From the NCBI RefSeq assembly GCF_030012985.1, contig NZ_CP120233.1, forward strand, positions 5,079,001-5,143,000: DNA of 64,000 nt, written 5' to 3'. How positions within the stretch are numbered: position 1 is the stretch's first letter; the number at the start of each line of letters is the position of its first letter. The stretch is from Microbulbifer sp. VAAF005 (GTDB taxonomy: Bacteria; Pseudomonadota; Gammaproteobacteria; Pseudomonadales; Cellvibrionaceae). Below, piece by piece: positions 18,036 through 28,206 of this stretch. The notes below the pieces were generated by a model, which had not been told where the DNA came from, did not search any database, and was given only the letters and a program-made list of their open reading frames with translations. The translations under genes and the position numbers were made by a program.

Positions 18036-18409
18036 TGGTATCTATATTCTTATAGTTCGATATTTTGAAGGTGTATTTAAGCGAACCTTATTGTTATCAG
18101 GGGAATTCCTAATGGTCGAACTTTTACATTATGGCTTGTAAATGATTATAGCTGACCTGATTTTAGGGATGGAGAGGCAAAGGAAGTTGTAAATTACGCC
18201 ATCACTGAAGCTTATCGCCATTAGTTGATACAAATTGAGGTGGTTATGAGTGATAACAATTCGCGTCGTTCCACTTGTCTTCTCGGGTAGATTCAAAGGT
18301 AGCTATATTTCAAGCAATAATCGAGAAGTTTTCGCTGTTGTGGGTGCGGATGATCTAAGAGATACTAGCGGGGCAGAAATAATCAGTACACCCTGGTAAT
18401 ATAAACTGC
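18036..18409. other. Intergenic region between fusion gene and IS630 transposase
   Basis: These 374 bases hold no credible gene. They should include the left end of the IS630 element, but I could not identify a convincing terminal inverted repeat matching the sequence beyond 19435. Confidence 0.4.
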
Positions 18410-19435
18410 ATGAAATACGATGCCAGAAAACTTAGTACTGAGGAGCAGCACCTCATACGTAAAATTGCTGTTCAGCGAGTATTTGATGGAGAATCTGCGG
18501 CGGAGGTTAGTCGTAGCCTAGGGCTGGGGAGCAGAACTATTTTCCCATGGTTAAGGACTGCTCGGGAGAAAGGTATTGAAGCGCTATCTCCAAAAATTAG
18601 ACCTGGACGCGGTAGAAAACTGTCAGCTATTGAAGAAGAGGAAGTCAAACGATGGATTATTGGTGGCGATCCAAGGCAATATGGCTTTGATTTCGGATTG
18701 TGGACACGTCAGATCGTATCGGATTTGATTTTTGAGAGATTCAAAATTGAACTTAGCGTTTCTAGTGTCGGCACACTTCTACATCGACTGGGCCTGACGC
18801 CACAAAAGCCTCTACGAAGAGCTTACGAGAGAGATGAGAAGGCGGTGAATAAATGGGTAAAGGAAGTCTATCCAAAGATTAAATCTTATGCGAAAAAAAC
18901 TGGTGCAGAAATATTTTGGCTGGACGAGGCTAGTATCAGATCAGACGATCCACTCCAAAGGACATGGGGAGAAAAAGGAAAAACTCCAGTGGTAAAAATG
19001 AGTGGTCAAAGACAGTCAATCAATGCGATCTCAGCTTTATCGAATAGAGGTGGCTTCTGGTATCATATTTATAGTGGAAAGTTCACGGCAGAAAAGTGCG
19101 TAGAATGCTTCAAAAATTTCCAGAGAAGTCAGAAAAGACCAGTGATTCTCATTGTTGATGGGCACCCAGTACACAAATCGAAAAAGGTATTGGAGTATGT
19201 CGATTCACAGGATGGAAAGCTTGAAATGGTGTTCTTACCGCCATATGCACCAGACCTAAATCCAGATGAGTTGGTCTGGAATCATATGAGAAATATAGGG
19301 ACTTCAAAGAGGCCGCTGAAAAAAGGTGAGACACTACTGAGTCGTGCAAATGCAGATTTGCAGAGCATCAAGAAAAATAGAAAACTTGTGAAATCATTTT
19401 TTCAAGAGTCGACTGTATTCTTTGCTGCTGCCTAG
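18410..19435 (+). mobile_element. IS630-family transposase, intact
   Basis: The gene encodes a 341-residue DDE transposase of the IS630/Tc1-mariner group. An N-terminal helix-turn-helix (about residues 10-60: EEQHLIRKIAVQRVF...SAAEVSRSLGLGSRTIFPWL) is followed by a second winged-helix region (GLWTRQIVSDLI). The catalytic core has all three acidic residues: Asp in FWLDEASIRSD, Asp in ILIVDGHPVHK, and Glu in PPYAPDLNPDELVW. IS630 elements insert at TA dinucleotides and carry short terminal repeats. I could not define the ends here, so only the coding part is delimited. It sits between two genes of the carbohydrate/sulfate region, and no neighbouring gene is visibly cut. Confidence 0.88.
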
Positions 19436-19596
19436 GTAGTATGTTTGGAGGGAGTTTCTTATATTTGTATATGGGTAGCAACATTGCGCTCTTTTTATTT
19501 GAATCAGCATAACTTATACCATTCGTAATCCTCTCCCCCTTTGCAGGGTTGTCGTCTTGGTGGGGGCTTCCACGACTTGGTATGTTTTCAGTGTTT

Positions 19597-20406
19597 TTAC
19601 ATCTCTTTGTAACCCTTGCCAGAAAATATTGGTCCATGCTTATCAGTAAATCTTTTGTAAATTTCCATATCATATTGGCAAATCTTCTCAATTTTCTTGA
19701 TTGCTTTTGCGTCTGATTTTATCTCCTGAGCAAGTTTGGTATTAGGACTCTTGTTGATCTTAGGGATGTCTAGTTTTATATCGAAGTCTTTAGATATTTG
19801 TTGGGTTAACTTATTTAAATGATCAGTTGTGCCAACAACTGAAAACTGCTGTAAATTTTCTAAGGCCCGCTCTATATGCTCTGAAGGATTGGAGTCGGCA
19901 AAATCGGAAAAATACCGTATGAAAACTTGCCCTGTCATGGCCCCAACCTGGGATTCTATATATTTTTCCAGCGGGAGGGAGTTCTTGTCCCATTGGCTCT
20001 TTTTGTAGGTGTTGTAGGTGTAGAGAGATATCCATCTGTCAATAGGGTTTCGTAATACTGTTATAAAATTCCATTCGCGGGAAAAATTCTTTACAACATT
20101 CGGACGGCAGAATGAGTGTCCGTGCCCATAATAATTAGACTTTATAGACAGGTTGTGAACCATTACAGTTTCTCGTACAGACATCATTGGCATTTCTAAT
20201 ACGTCTGATGCTCGTTTGCTAACTGCTCGTTTAATACTGAAACTGCCTAATTTATTTGGCTCATAATATTGAGAACTAATGGCGGAGTGCAGGGAGGAAC
20301 CTGCACATTTCGGGATGTGGCAAAAAAAGATTTTAGGGGGAGATTCGAGTCTTATAGGAAACTTTTTGAATGTAGGTCGGCTAAATTTCATCAATAATTT
20401 TTTCAT
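19597..20406 (-). CDS. Sulfotransferase family protein
   Basis: These 269 residues resemble the Golgi-type carbohydrate sulfotransferase family (Sulfotransfer_2-like), which transfers sulfate from PAPS to a sugar hydroxyl. The 5'-phosphosulfate-binding loop is seen in FFCHIPKCAGSSLH (about residues 27-40). The 3'-phosphate site is seen in FITVLRNPIDRWISLY (about 115-130), where Arg and Ser are the key ligands. There is no signal peptide or membrane segment, so it would act in the cytoplasm, for example on a glycan precursor. Together with the glycosyltransferase-like fusion at 15882 it could build a sulfated surface glycan, with the IS630 element now between them. The acceptor is unknown. The G+C content is visibly lower than in acnB, which suggests acquired DNA. 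Confidence 0.75.
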   Translation of the reverse strand: MKKLLMKFSRPTFKKFPIRLESPPKIFFCHIPKCAGSSLHSAISSQYYEPNKLGSFSIKRAVSKRASDVLEMPMMSVRETVMVHNLSIKSNYYGHGHSFCRPNVVKNFSREWNFITVLRNPIDRWISLYTYNTYKKSQWDKNSLPLEKYIESQVGAMTGQVFIRYFSDFADSNPSEHIERALENLQQFSVVGTTDHLNKLTQQISKDFDIKLDIPKINKSPNTKLAQEIKSDAKAIKKIEKICQYDMEIYKRFTDKHGPIFSGKGYKEM

Positions 20407-20756
20407 TTAAAGAAAGTCTATCGAGTAATAGAGGTTGTTTTCCAATAAATCATCGAATTTAATTTTCTAAGGTTTCTCGTTGTAAACTCTGTATGAATGC
20501 CAATCTTTAAATCTAGCCGGTGGTAATGAAGTGGGCAATATATTGTTTGCTTAGTGGCGGCTTTTATGTTGTTTAGCCTTTCAATTTAAGGCTCATCTCC
20601 CGAATCTCAGCCGGAAGAATGTATACACTTTCGCAGTGGGGTATTTCAAAAGTTTATTTATGGGCCAATAGTGGTTGTGACTTTAGGGGCTTGCGTAGGA
20701 ATTAGCGGCAGGAAAATCTGGTTTTGCAGGGTAGGGAGATAGAAATATTTTTTATA
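20407..20756. other. Gene-free region between sulfotransferase and acnB
   Basis: About 350 AT-rich bases with no credible coding frame. It contains the upstream region of the sulfotransferase gene and marks the switch from low-G+C accessory DNA to the acnB region. I see no repeat or RNA gene. Confidence 0.4.
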
Positions 20757-20760
20757 GACA

Positions 20761-20790
20761 AAAAAAGCCCCGCTAAATTGCGGGGCTTTT
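20761..20790 (-). terminator. Terminator of acnB
   Basis: GCCCCGC (20767-20773) and GCGGGGC (20780-20786) form a perfect 7-bp stem with a six-base loop. On the minus strand it is followed by a run of Ts; on the plus strand by TTTT, so it can work in both directions. It lies 20 bases past the acnB stop. Confidence 0.88.
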
Positions 20791-20810
20791 CGTCTGGATC
20801 AGGCTGTCAC

Positions 20811-23426
20811 CTAGACATTCACTTCCTGGATCTCAGTCGCGGCGATGCGCTTGCCTTCTTCGGCAGACTTTTGGAAGTCTTCAATCTGATCGAAGTTCAG
20901 GTAGCGGTAGATCTCGCTGGACATGGAATCCAGGTTCTGTGCGTATTCCTGGTACTCAGCCGGAGTCGGCAGTTTACCCAGGATGGCGCCTACAGAAGCC
21001 AGCTCAGCGGAGGTCAGGTACACGTTGGCACCATCGCCCAGACGGTTGGGGAAGTTACGGGTAGAGGTAGACAGTACGGTGGCGTTCGGTGCTACACGTG
21101 CCTGGTTACCCATACACAGGGAACATCCGGGCATTTCGGTGCGGGCACCGGCAGAGCCGTAGATGTTGTAGTAACCCTCTTCCATCAACTGGTGCTCGTC
21201 CATCTTGGTGGGCGGGGAGATCCACATGCGTGTGGAGATGCCACCTTTGTGTTCTTGCAGCAGTTTACCGGCAGCGCGGAAGTGGCCGATGTTGGTCATA
21301 CAGGAGCCGATAAACACTTCGTCTACCTTGTCGCCAGCAACGTCGGACAGCAGGCGAGCGTCGTCTGGATCGTTAGGAGCACATACGATCGGTTCTTTGA
21401 TCTCGGCCAGGTCGATCTCGATGACTTCCAGGTATTCGGCGTCGGCGTCCGCTTCCATCAGTTTCGGGTTGGCCAGCCACTCTTCCATGGCGCGCGCGCG
21501 GCGCTCCAGGGTACGCTTGGAGCCGTAACCTTCAGCGATCATCCAGCGCAACAGGGTTACGTTGGAGCGCAGGTACTCAGACATGGTGTCTTCGGACAGC
21601 TTGATGGTACAGCCAGCAGCGGAGCGCTCGGCGGAGGCGTCGGACAGCTCGAATGCCTGCTCTACAGTCAGGTCTTCCAGACCTTCGATCTCGAGGATGC
21701 GGCCGGAGAAGATGTTCTTCTTGCCTTTCTTCTCAACGGTCAGCAGGCCCTGCTTGATGGCGTAGAGAGGAATGGAGTGCACCAGGTCGCGCAGGGTGAT
21801 GCCGGGCTGCATTTTGCCCTTGAAGCGCACCAGTACGGACTCAGGCATATCCAGCGGCATAACACCAGTAGCGGCGGCGAAAGCTACCAGACCGGAACCT
21901 GCCGGGAAGGAGATACCCATGGGGAAGCGGGTGTGGGAGTCACCACCGGTACCTACGGTGTCCGGCAGCAGCATGCGGTTCAGCCAGCTGTGGATGATGC
22001 CGTCTGCCGGGCGCAGGGAAACACCGCCACGGTTCATGATGAAGTCCGGCAGGGTGTGCTGGGTGCTGATATCAACGGGCTTGGGGTAGGCCGCAGTGTG
22101 ACAGAAAGACTGCATTACCAGGTCGGCGGAGAAGCCGAGGCAGGCCAGGTCTTTCAGTTCGTCGCGGGTCATGGGGCCAGTGGTGTCCTGGGAGCCCACA
22201 GTGGTCATTTTCGGCTCGCAGTAGGTGCCCGGACGGATACCTTCAACGCCACAAGCTTTACCAACCATCTTCTGCGCCAGAGTGTAACCCTTGCCGGTGT
22301 CGGCAGGTTGCTCAGGCTTGCGGAACAACTCGGAAGGCGCCAGGCCCAGGGCTTCACGGGCTTTGCCGGTCAGGCCGCGGCCGATGATCAGGTTGATACG
22401 ACCGCCAGCCTGAACTTCGTCCAGCAGTACGTCGGACTTCAGTTGGAATTCAGACAGGACTTTACCGTCTTCAGCCAGGATCTTGCCGTCGTAGGGGCGG
22501 ATTTCGATAACGTCGCCCATGCCCAGTTCGTCAACAGGGGCTTCGAATACCAGCGCGCCGGCATCTTCCATGGTGTTGTAGAAGATTGGGGCAACTTTAC
22601 CGCCGATACAAATACCGCCGCCTTTCTTGTTGGGCACGCCGGGCATTTCGTCACCGAAGTACCACAGTACGGAGTTGGTGGCGGATTTACGGGAAGAACC
22701 GGTACCTACTACGTCGCCAACGAAAGCAACGGGCAGGCCTTTGGCTTTAACTTCTTCAATCTGCTTCAGCGGACCGGTAACGCCAGCTTCTTCTGGCTCC
22801 AGGCCGTCGCGCTTCATTTTGTACATGGCCAGCGCGTGCAGGGGGATGTCCGGACGGGACCAGGCATCCGGTGCCGGAGACAGGTCGTCGGTGTTGGTTT
22901 CGCCGGTTACCTTAAATACGGCAACTTTGATGCTCTCGGGCACTTTGTTACGCTTGGTGAACCACTCGGCGTCAGCCCAGGATTGGATGACTGCTTTGGC
23001 GAATTCGTTGCCGGTTTTGGCTTTCTCTTCCACGTCGTGGAAGGCGTCAAACATCAGCAGAGTGCCTTTCAGCTGCTCGGCAGCCAGCTCGGCCAGATCT
23101 TTGTCGTCCAGCAGCTCGACCAGGGTGGAAATGTTGTAGCCGCCCAGCATTTGGCCCAGCAGTTCTACAGCGTGTTTGCGATCGATCAGCGGGGATTCTG
23201 CTTCACCTTTGATAATGGCGGACAGGAAACCGGCTTTAACATAAGCGGCTTCGTCAACGCCCGGCGGAACGCGGTGGGTGAGCAGGTCAACCAGTTCCTG
23301 TTCTTCGCCTTTTGGCGGATTTTTCAGCAATTCAACCAGGCCGGCGACTTGCTCGGCGTCCAATGGCTTTGGCGGAATGCCTTGTTCGGCGCGTTCGGCG
23401 ACGTGTTTGCGATAGGCTTCAAGCAC
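20811..23426 (-). CDS. acnB: Aconitate hydratase B
   Basis: This is the TCA-cycle enzyme that isomerises citrate to isocitrate through cis-aconitate using a 4Fe-4S cluster, in the cytoplasm. The 871-residue product matches AcnB, not AcnA: an N-terminal HEAT-like domain ([16 protein letters not shown] ... [15 protein letters not shown]) precedes the swivel domain ([33 protein letters not shown]) and the cluster-binding domains ([57 protein letters not shown] with the cluster cysteines). The start is GTG 23426 with GAGGGA upstream; it gives the N-terminus universal in this family. It is monocistronic with its own terminator. A long antisense frame across the gene is a codon-bias artefact. Confidence 0.97.
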   Translation of the reverse strand: MLEAYRKHVAERAEQGIPPKPLDAEQVAGLVELLKNPPKGEEQELVDLLTHRVPPGVDEAAYVKAGFLSAIIKGEAESPLIDRKHAVELLGQMLGGYNISTLVELLDDKDLAELAAEQLKGTLLMFDAFHDVEEKAKTGNEFAKAVIQSWADAEWFTKRNKVPESIKVAVFKVTGETNTDDLSPAPDAWSRPDIPLHALAMYKMKRDGLEPEEAGVTGPLKQIEEVKAKGLPVAFVGDVVGTGSSRKSATNSVLWYFGDEMPGVPNKKGGGICIGGKVAPIFYNTMEDAGALVFEAPVDELGMGDVIEIRPYDGKILAEDGKVLSEFQLKSDVLLDEVQAGGRINLIIGRGLTGKAREALGLAPSELFRKPEQPADTGKGYTLAQKMVGKACGVEGIRPGTYCEPKMTTVGSQDTTGPMTRDELKDLACLGFSADLVMQSFCHTAAYPKPVDISTQHTLPDFIMNRGGVSLRPADGIIHSWLNRMLLPDTVGTGGDSHTRFPMGISFPAGSGLVAFAAATGVMPLDMPESVLVRFKGKMQPGITLRDLVHSIPLYAIKQGLLTVEKKGKKNIFSGRILEIEGLEDLTVEQAFELSDASAERSAAGCTIKLSEDTMSEYLRSNVTLLRWMIAEGYGSKRTLERRARAMEEWLANPKLMEADADAEYLEVIEIDLAEIKEPIVCAPNDPDDARLLSDVAGDKVDEVFIGSCMTNIGHFRAAGKLLQEHKGGISTRMWISPPTKMDEHQLMEEGYYNIYGSAGARTEMPGCSLCMGNQARVAPNATVLSTSTRNFPNRLGDGANVYLTSAELASVGAILGKLPTPAEYQEYAQNLDSMSSEIYRYLNFDQIEDFQKSAEEGKRIAATEIQEVNV

Positions 23427-23728
23427 TGATAAGTCCCTCTTGGTGTGTGGGGTGGCACCTACAGCGGGTGGAATTCCCGGTCTATTAACGGTCAGCCGGG
23501 ATTTTTTTTCGAGGCCGCTGATGGCGGGGGGCGAATACTACAGGAAAGCCCTACTGCTGTTAAGTTTATCGAAAAATCAATAATTTAAGTGAATTATGAC
23601 TATTTGCTAGGTGAATTTTAGTAGTTTGGCAGCTGGTACTTCCCCCTTTTCTTGGCGGCGGAAACAAAATAGGCTACGCGCAATTTGAAGGCCGCGCGGG
23701 CGGCATAAATAGGTTGGTCGGATAGTTA
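23427..23728. other. Divergent intergenic region acnB / DUF1289 gene
   Basis: About 300 bases separate these divergent genes and should hold both promoters. I see no clear consensus promoter, repeat or RNA. Confidence 0.35.
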
Positions 23729-24178
23729 ATGTATAAGAAGGTTCGCACGCCCTGTATCGGTGTTTGCTCCACGGGAATTGGCGATGATGTTTGCCGTGGC
23801 TGCAAGCGCTTTGCACACGAGGTGATTGATTGGAATGCCTACAGTGAAGAACAGCGCCGGATAATTGCCGAGCGCCGTGAAGGGTATTTGGTGAACGCAG
23901 TGCGCAGCCAGTTGGAGATCGTGGATCGCGAGCTGCTATTGGAGCAGCTTCATCACCAGCGGGTCCGTTTTGATGAAAGTCAAAATCCCTACTGTTGGGT
24001 GTTCGAACTATTGCGGGCAGGGGCCAGCCAAATAGGTGACTTGAAAGCGTTTGGTTTGCAGACCACTGCGCAGGCGCGCGGTGTCTCTCTGGTGGAAATT
24101 CGCCGCCTTATAGATGAGGAGTTTTACGCACTGTCTGTCGCCTATTACCAGCGCTACGTGGCGCCGGGTATTACCTAG
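23729..24178 (+). CDS. DUF1289 domain protein
   Basis: The N-terminal 50 residues are a textbook DUF1289 domain: four cysteines (PCIGVCSTGIGDDVCRGC) followed by KRFAHEVIDWNAYSEEQR, probably a small metal-binding module. DUF1289 proteins are widespread in proteobacteria and have no settled function. The C-terminal 90 residues form an extra, mostly helical domain. The start ATG 23729 gives the usual N-terminus (MYKKVRTPCIGVC). It converges with the Tus-type gene. Confidence 0.82.
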   Translation: MYKKVRTPCIGVCSTGIGDDVCRGCKRFAHEVIDWNAYSEEQRRIIAERREGYLVNAVRSQLEIVDRELLLEQLHHQRVRFDESQNPYCWVFELLRAGASQIGDLKAFGLQTTAQARGVSLVEIRRLIDEEFYALSVAYYQRYVAPGIT

Positions 24179-24199
24179 GGCGGTTCAAAAATTGATGGC

Positions 24200-24215
24200 A
24201 GCCCCATTTGGGGCT
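24200..24215. terminator. Weak convergent hairpin
   Basis: AGCCCC-ATTT-GGGGCT is a six-pair stem lying between the convergent stops of the DUF1289 and Tus-type genes. It lacks a strong T-tract on either side. Confidence 0.35.
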
Positions 24216-24220
24216 TAGGT

Positions 24221-25156
24221 TCAGCGCTGCTGGCGCAAAAATACTCTGAGCGCCGGTAGAAAGGGTTCGCTGGCGATTGCCAGATCCCGCCTCTGGCGCC
24301 GTCGACTCAAACTCGGTTGATGGTCGACTCGGGTGAATTCAGGCAGTTGCCCGGCTTCGTTGGCTTCTACCAGAATCGGCATGGAGGAATAACCGACCTG
24401 ATGATATTCCTCTTCCTCGCCTAGCCCGTGCCCATAGAAGATTTCCGCTACCTGCAGATTGGGGCGACTCTGTACCTGCACCTGGCGTAAATCCTCCTGC
24501 TGGCTTTTGTGTAGCCCGGCGAGCAACTGGCGCTGGTATTGGATACCGGGATCGGACCCTTGGGGGTCCAGCTGCACCAACTTCTTTTCACACCATTTCA
24601 CCGTGACCTTGCGAATGGATTTACGCGCCTTGATCCATGAAAGAGTGATGGCATCAGGCCGCTTCGGGCACATCAAGACCAGGCGGTAGCACTGGCGTAG
24701 ATGCGCGCGGGGGTACCCAGCATCCGCTAGGGTTTCCCGGACAGTGCGATCCTGTTCGGCCACTGGCCGCTCTGCCAGGGAGCTGCGAAGTTCGGCGATA
24801 GCCTTGGCAAAGATCTCTTTGTGGTTATTGAGTTGTTGAGCAAACTCAAGGGTTTTGGTCGGCACCGCCAATAAACCCGGTACCTGTAAAGTAGCGCGGG
24901 CATCTCCTCCGGCGCTAATGGGCTCCAGATAGTCGAGTTGTGAGTAGAGAGTGCCTGACAGTGAATAGGGGCGTTCAAAGCTCTGATTGAGGCTGAGTGC
25001 GGCATCCTGTGCGAAAGGGGGCTGAAGTAGATAGTGCTGCCAGGGTTTCTCGGCATTTTGCAGCAACTCCAGGGATTCTCTCAGGGCTTGGGCGGCGCCA
25101 TGGACATTTTCTAATAACGGCGGGATAGCTTTTGCCTGGGTTCTGTAGTCATTCAT
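24221..25156 (-). CDS. tus: DNA replication terminus site-binding protein (Tus family)
   Basis: Tus binds Ter sites as a monomer and blocks the replicative helicase from one side, trapping forks in the terminus. The 311-residue product is the right length. It aligns in order with E. coli Tus landmarks: a DxRATLQVPGLL segment corresponding to VRLPGVL, then the AQQLNNHKEIFAKAI helix, then YRLVLMCPKRPDAITLSWIKARKSIRKV matching [26 protein letters not shown], then QRQLLAGLH ... RPNLQVAEIFYG matching the final DNA-binding strands (IKRPVKVQPIARVWYKG). Identity is low, as is usual for Tus outside Enterobacterales. The start ATG 25156 is immediately preceded by an AT-rich region with an inverted repeat. 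In E. coli a Ter site in this position makes tus autoregulated. Confidence 0.75.
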   Translation of the reverse strand: MNDYRTQAKAIPPLLENVHGAAQALRESLELLQNAEKPWQHYLLQPPFAQDAALSLNQSFERPYSLSGTLYSQLDYLEPISAGGDARATLQVPGLLAVPTKTLEFAQQLNNHKEIFAKAIAELRSSLAERPVAEQDRTVRETLADAGYPRAHLRQCYRLVLMCPKRPDAITLSWIKARKSIRKVTVKWCEKKLVQLDPQGSDPGIQYQRQLLAGLHKSQQEDLRQVQVQSRPNLQVAEIFYGHGLGEEEEYHQVGYSSMPILVEANEAGQLPEFTRVDHQPSLSRRRQRRDLAIASEPFLPALRVFLRQQR

Positions 25157-25174
25157 CAGATATGCCGGATAAAA

Positions 25175-25233
25175 AGTGATTTTTATATTAATACACTTAA
25201 TAAATCGTTATCAAATTGAGTGTATTTATCACT
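25175..25233 (-). promoter_or_regulatory. Inverted repeat upstream of tus, candidate operator or Ter site
   Basis: AATACACTTAA (25190-25200) and TTGAGTGTATT (25216-25226) are 10/11 inverted copies separated by 15 bases. An outer pair AGTGAT (25175-25180) and ATCACT (25228-25233) extends the symmetry. The element is about 20 bases upstream of the tus start, where autoregulatory binding would be expected. It does not match the E. coli Ter consensus, and Ter sites are asymmetric, so it may instead be an operator for another regulator. Confidence 0.45.
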
Positions 25234-25376
25234 AGGGACCTTCCTGGATAATTGCAGCCCCGGTTTGTCAGTCGGGAGAGTAGTGCCCGCTGGTGGTTTA
25301 AAAGCGGGCGTTTGTGGCTTGGGGCCGCTATAATCCCGCGCCAAGTTATTTTGCTCCGGTTAAGTTTGTTCGCCCT

Positions 25377-26003
25377 ATGAATGCTCAAGTCCCAGATCTG
25401 TCCGCTATCAATGAATTCCTGCTGTGTCCTACGCCCGATGCCTGGGTGGAGGCGGCATTGAAGGAGCCGGAAATGATGCTGATCGATCATGCCAACTGCG
25501 AGAAAAAAGCGGCGGGTACTGCCTTGAACCTGATGTTTCGCTATCTGAATGACTTTGAGCTGCTGAACAAAATGTCGCGTCTGGCTCGCGAAGAGTTACG
25601 CCACTTTGAGCAGGTGCTGGCGATTATGGAGAAACGCGGTATCGCCTATCCCCACGTTAGTGCCTCCCGCTACGCGGCCGGTCTTCGTGCCGAAGTCCGC
25701 AGCGCAGAGCCGGGGCGACTGATCGATACGCTGATTTGTGGCGCTATTATCGAGGCGCGCTCCTGCGAGCGCTTTGCACGGATTGCGCCTCAGTTAGATG
25801 ATGAGTTGCAGAAGTTTTATCTCTCCCTGCTTAAATCTGAGGCGCGTCACTTCCGCGATTATCTACATCTTGCCCAGAAGGCTTCCGATGAAGATATTCA
25901 ATCTAGGGTTCAGGCACTGCTGGAGAAAGAAAAGGAATTAGTGGAAGGCAGTGATGGGCAATTCCGCTTTCACAGTGGTGTGCCGGAGAGTGCCGGGCAG
26001 TAA
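25377..26003 (+). CDS. miaE: tRNA-(ms2io6A)-hydroxylase
   Basis: MiaE is a di-iron monooxygenase that hydroxylates the isopentenyl group of ms2i6A at position 37 of tRNAs reading UNN codons. The 208-residue protein is a four-helix ferritin-like bundle with the expected iron ligands: Glu in DHANCEKKAAGTAL, the E-x-x-H motif in REELRHFEQV, Glu in IIEARSCERF, and E-x-x-H in KSEARHFRDY. The start is ATG 25377; an upstream in-frame ATG would add 21 residues unlike the family. It is transcribed divergently from tus. The length matches the short Pseudomonas-type MiaE. Confidence 0.93.
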   Translation: MNAQVPDLSAINEFLLCPTPDAWVEAALKEPEMMLIDHANCEKKAAGTALNLMFRYLNDFELLNKMSRLAREELRHFEQVLAIMEKRGIAYPHVSASRYAAGLRAEVRSAEPGRLIDTLICGAIIEARSCERFARIAPQLDDELQKFYLSLLKSEARHFRDYLHLAQKASDEDIQSRVQALLEKEKELVEGSDGQFRFHSGVPESAGQ

Positions 26004-26037
26004 TTCTCGCTTGGCCTGCTAAGGTGGGTCAGATTTA

Positions 26038-26080
26038 CAGGAAGCTTTTGCACTGATGTTTATTGGCTACAAGCTTCCTG
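26038..26080. repeat. Perfect 10-bp inverted repeat after miaE
   Basis: CAGGAAGCTT (26038-26047) and AAGCTTCCTG (26071-26080) are perfect inverted copies around a 23-base spacer, 35 bases past the miaE stop. It could be a transcript-end hairpin or a protein-binding site. No T-tract follows. Confidence 0.5.
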
Positions 26081-28206
26081 ATTCTATGGACCCCTGTTAC
26101 ACATTTTTGTTTTAAAATTCAGTACGGGCTTCTTTAATACTTCTCTGGTATAAGCCGATATTGCTTGATCGAACGCTATAGGCATGCGGGGTGAGAAGTA
26201 CGTATTAAAGGGTACTTGTAATCTGTACTATCGTTAGAATGCTAGAAAGTAAACTTCGTACTCCAGGGATGGTTCTATTAAAGCTCTGTTAACCGCAGTT
26301 TTGAAAAATATTTTTACTGCCCTGTAGACTTCTACAGGGTATCCCTCCCTTAAAAAGACAAAGCTACGTTTGTATGGCGTCAATGTGTTGAAGTAGAGTA
26401 TTTAAGCGCCGTTACTCTTTACTCTTTTGTTCTGGCTCGATCACTTTGAGCTCTCTAAAAGAAGTCGATAGCGAGCTATTAAGGCTCCCAAAACCAACTC
26501 GAATCTGTCCGGACTAGTGCCAGAAAAAGATCTGGCAGGCCTCTGGCTGAAGTTCTTTACTGACAGCCTGGTAGAACGATCTACTTCAGTAAGCCGGGGG
26601 TAAGTTGGAAGGGAAAAGTAAGATCAGAATCTAGCTTGTTGATAAAACCACTCATCTCCAGCTGCTAGTAGTGCTCAGCGAGTGGTCGTGCTTTCGGCGA
26701 TGGTCTTCCACTCTTTTTTTAACAAATTGTTCAGATATGCTGATTTCGAGCAGAATTGAAACCAGAGTATGTTGCTAGTGCTTTGAAGGCTATTTACTAT
26801 TTTGTGCAAATTCAGGTGAGTGCCAAATAGGAATTCTTTGTGTTTAGAAGTCTGGTGATTGCCTGTGGGGCGGCGGCATAACAGTTGCTGGAGTTGCGCC
26901 AAGTTTGTCTGGTCGAGGAGGTAAGTTGAATGTGTCAGTCTCTCAGTTTTTCCTGGGTAACTGCGGGCTAAGGCGACAGGCTTGATCGAGCCGACTATTT
27001 AATGGGGCTCACACCTAAGGTGGCCCAATGTAAAAATTTCCATTAAAACCTGGTTTTGTTAGCTTTAGGTTTGCGTAATGATTCGCCGGGATGATTCTTA
27101 TGGTGGACTGGTACCAGATAGCCTGGTTTCTCTCCTCCCTCCCCAAAAATAAGCTGTCTTTCAGTTCCTGGCAATATATAGGTGCGGATAGAAATACAAA
27201 GACATGGCTGTTTTTTTCTTTACTCGATAATTTTGAGTAAGGCCTTATAAAACAAGACGATATCACGATGGCTCTAGTCACTCAGGCTGCTGAGAATTTT
27301 GGTTTGTAGCTAATATAAGGGGTTTTGGGACGCTCCACAGTAGATATGACCCTGATTTACATTTACCCTTGGGTAGATGGACGTATCAATAAGGCTTTTA
27401 AACTCCTCTTGGGGATTAAGGCTACCTGACTTTCATCAAGAAGGGCCACAAAAAGATAGTTAATTTCCCTCTTTATCCTGTTGGGATAGGTTAATATTTT
27501 GCCGTTGGAGTGCCAATATGGGTAGCTGACTCGGTATCAGTATTGATGCGCAAGGCGATATCTTGTAAATATTTCATTGACTCTTGGGGTGTTAAAAAAT
27601 ATTTACATGCAACTAAAAGTAAGGAGCGATTTCAAAAGAAGATCGAAGAGATGGTGACTTGGTTACATGGTGTCAAATATATGACAGTAGATTCAGGGTC
27701 TGGTGCAACGCTGTCATCTTCCATGATAGCCTTGACTTTACGCTAGATGTAGATACTGCCATTTTGGGGCTTATGCTCAATCAAATAGCGGGTTTTAGAT
27801 AATCGGTAGTTAGATTTTTTAAATGGGATTCCATCATATGGTCAAGTCATGCTCCCTTGTTTTAGGGGATGACCGGCAAGCACTTCGGGCTTATTCCGGT
27901 GATAATATTGAACCTTTGACGGTGTTGATGCTCTTTTGGACTCTGGGGGGATTGAATATGATCCAGAGGGTGTCGACTACCACAGCTTCAGCTTTGCTGG
28001 CCACATTGTTCCGTTAGTTGTACCTGGGATGATCGCGTTGGCGTTATTTCATTCCTGAAAGCTAATAAGGTTCCACATGAGATTTTTAAGTTTAATTTAA
28101 TGGGTTTGAAGGCTATTCAAATATCCATTAGTGTGGATGTTCCATAAATAGGGAGGTTTTTGGAGGACGGGAAGATGAAAAACTGGATCAATTAAGAGGA
28201 ATTTTT
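26081..28206. other. Gene-poor, probably decayed region
   Basis: More than 2 kb contains no convincing gene. Only short frames without ribosome sites or recognisable domains are present. Some stretches keep protein-like composition but are broken by stops. For example, one frame near 27915-28050 encodes FDGVDALLDSGG and then FAGHIVPLVVPGM, and another near 28030-28147 ends QISISVDVP. Others lie at 27510-27746 and 26515-26610. A perfect 8-bp hairpin (CCCTGTAG-ACTT-CTACAGGG) lies at 26320-26339. The picture fits relics of one or more inactivated genes, but I cannot name the parent families. Confidence 0.5.

Noticed and set aside
18300..19600. Terminal inverted repeats of the IS630 element
   Set aside because: I compared the flanks of the transposase gene by eye and found no convincing inverted match or TA duplication, so no ends are reported.
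20724..23429. A 901-codon plus-strand frame across the whole of acnB
   Set aside because: It is exactly antisense to a certain acnB gene. Its product is low-complexity and has no family resemblance; codon bias of acnB keeps the opposite frame open.
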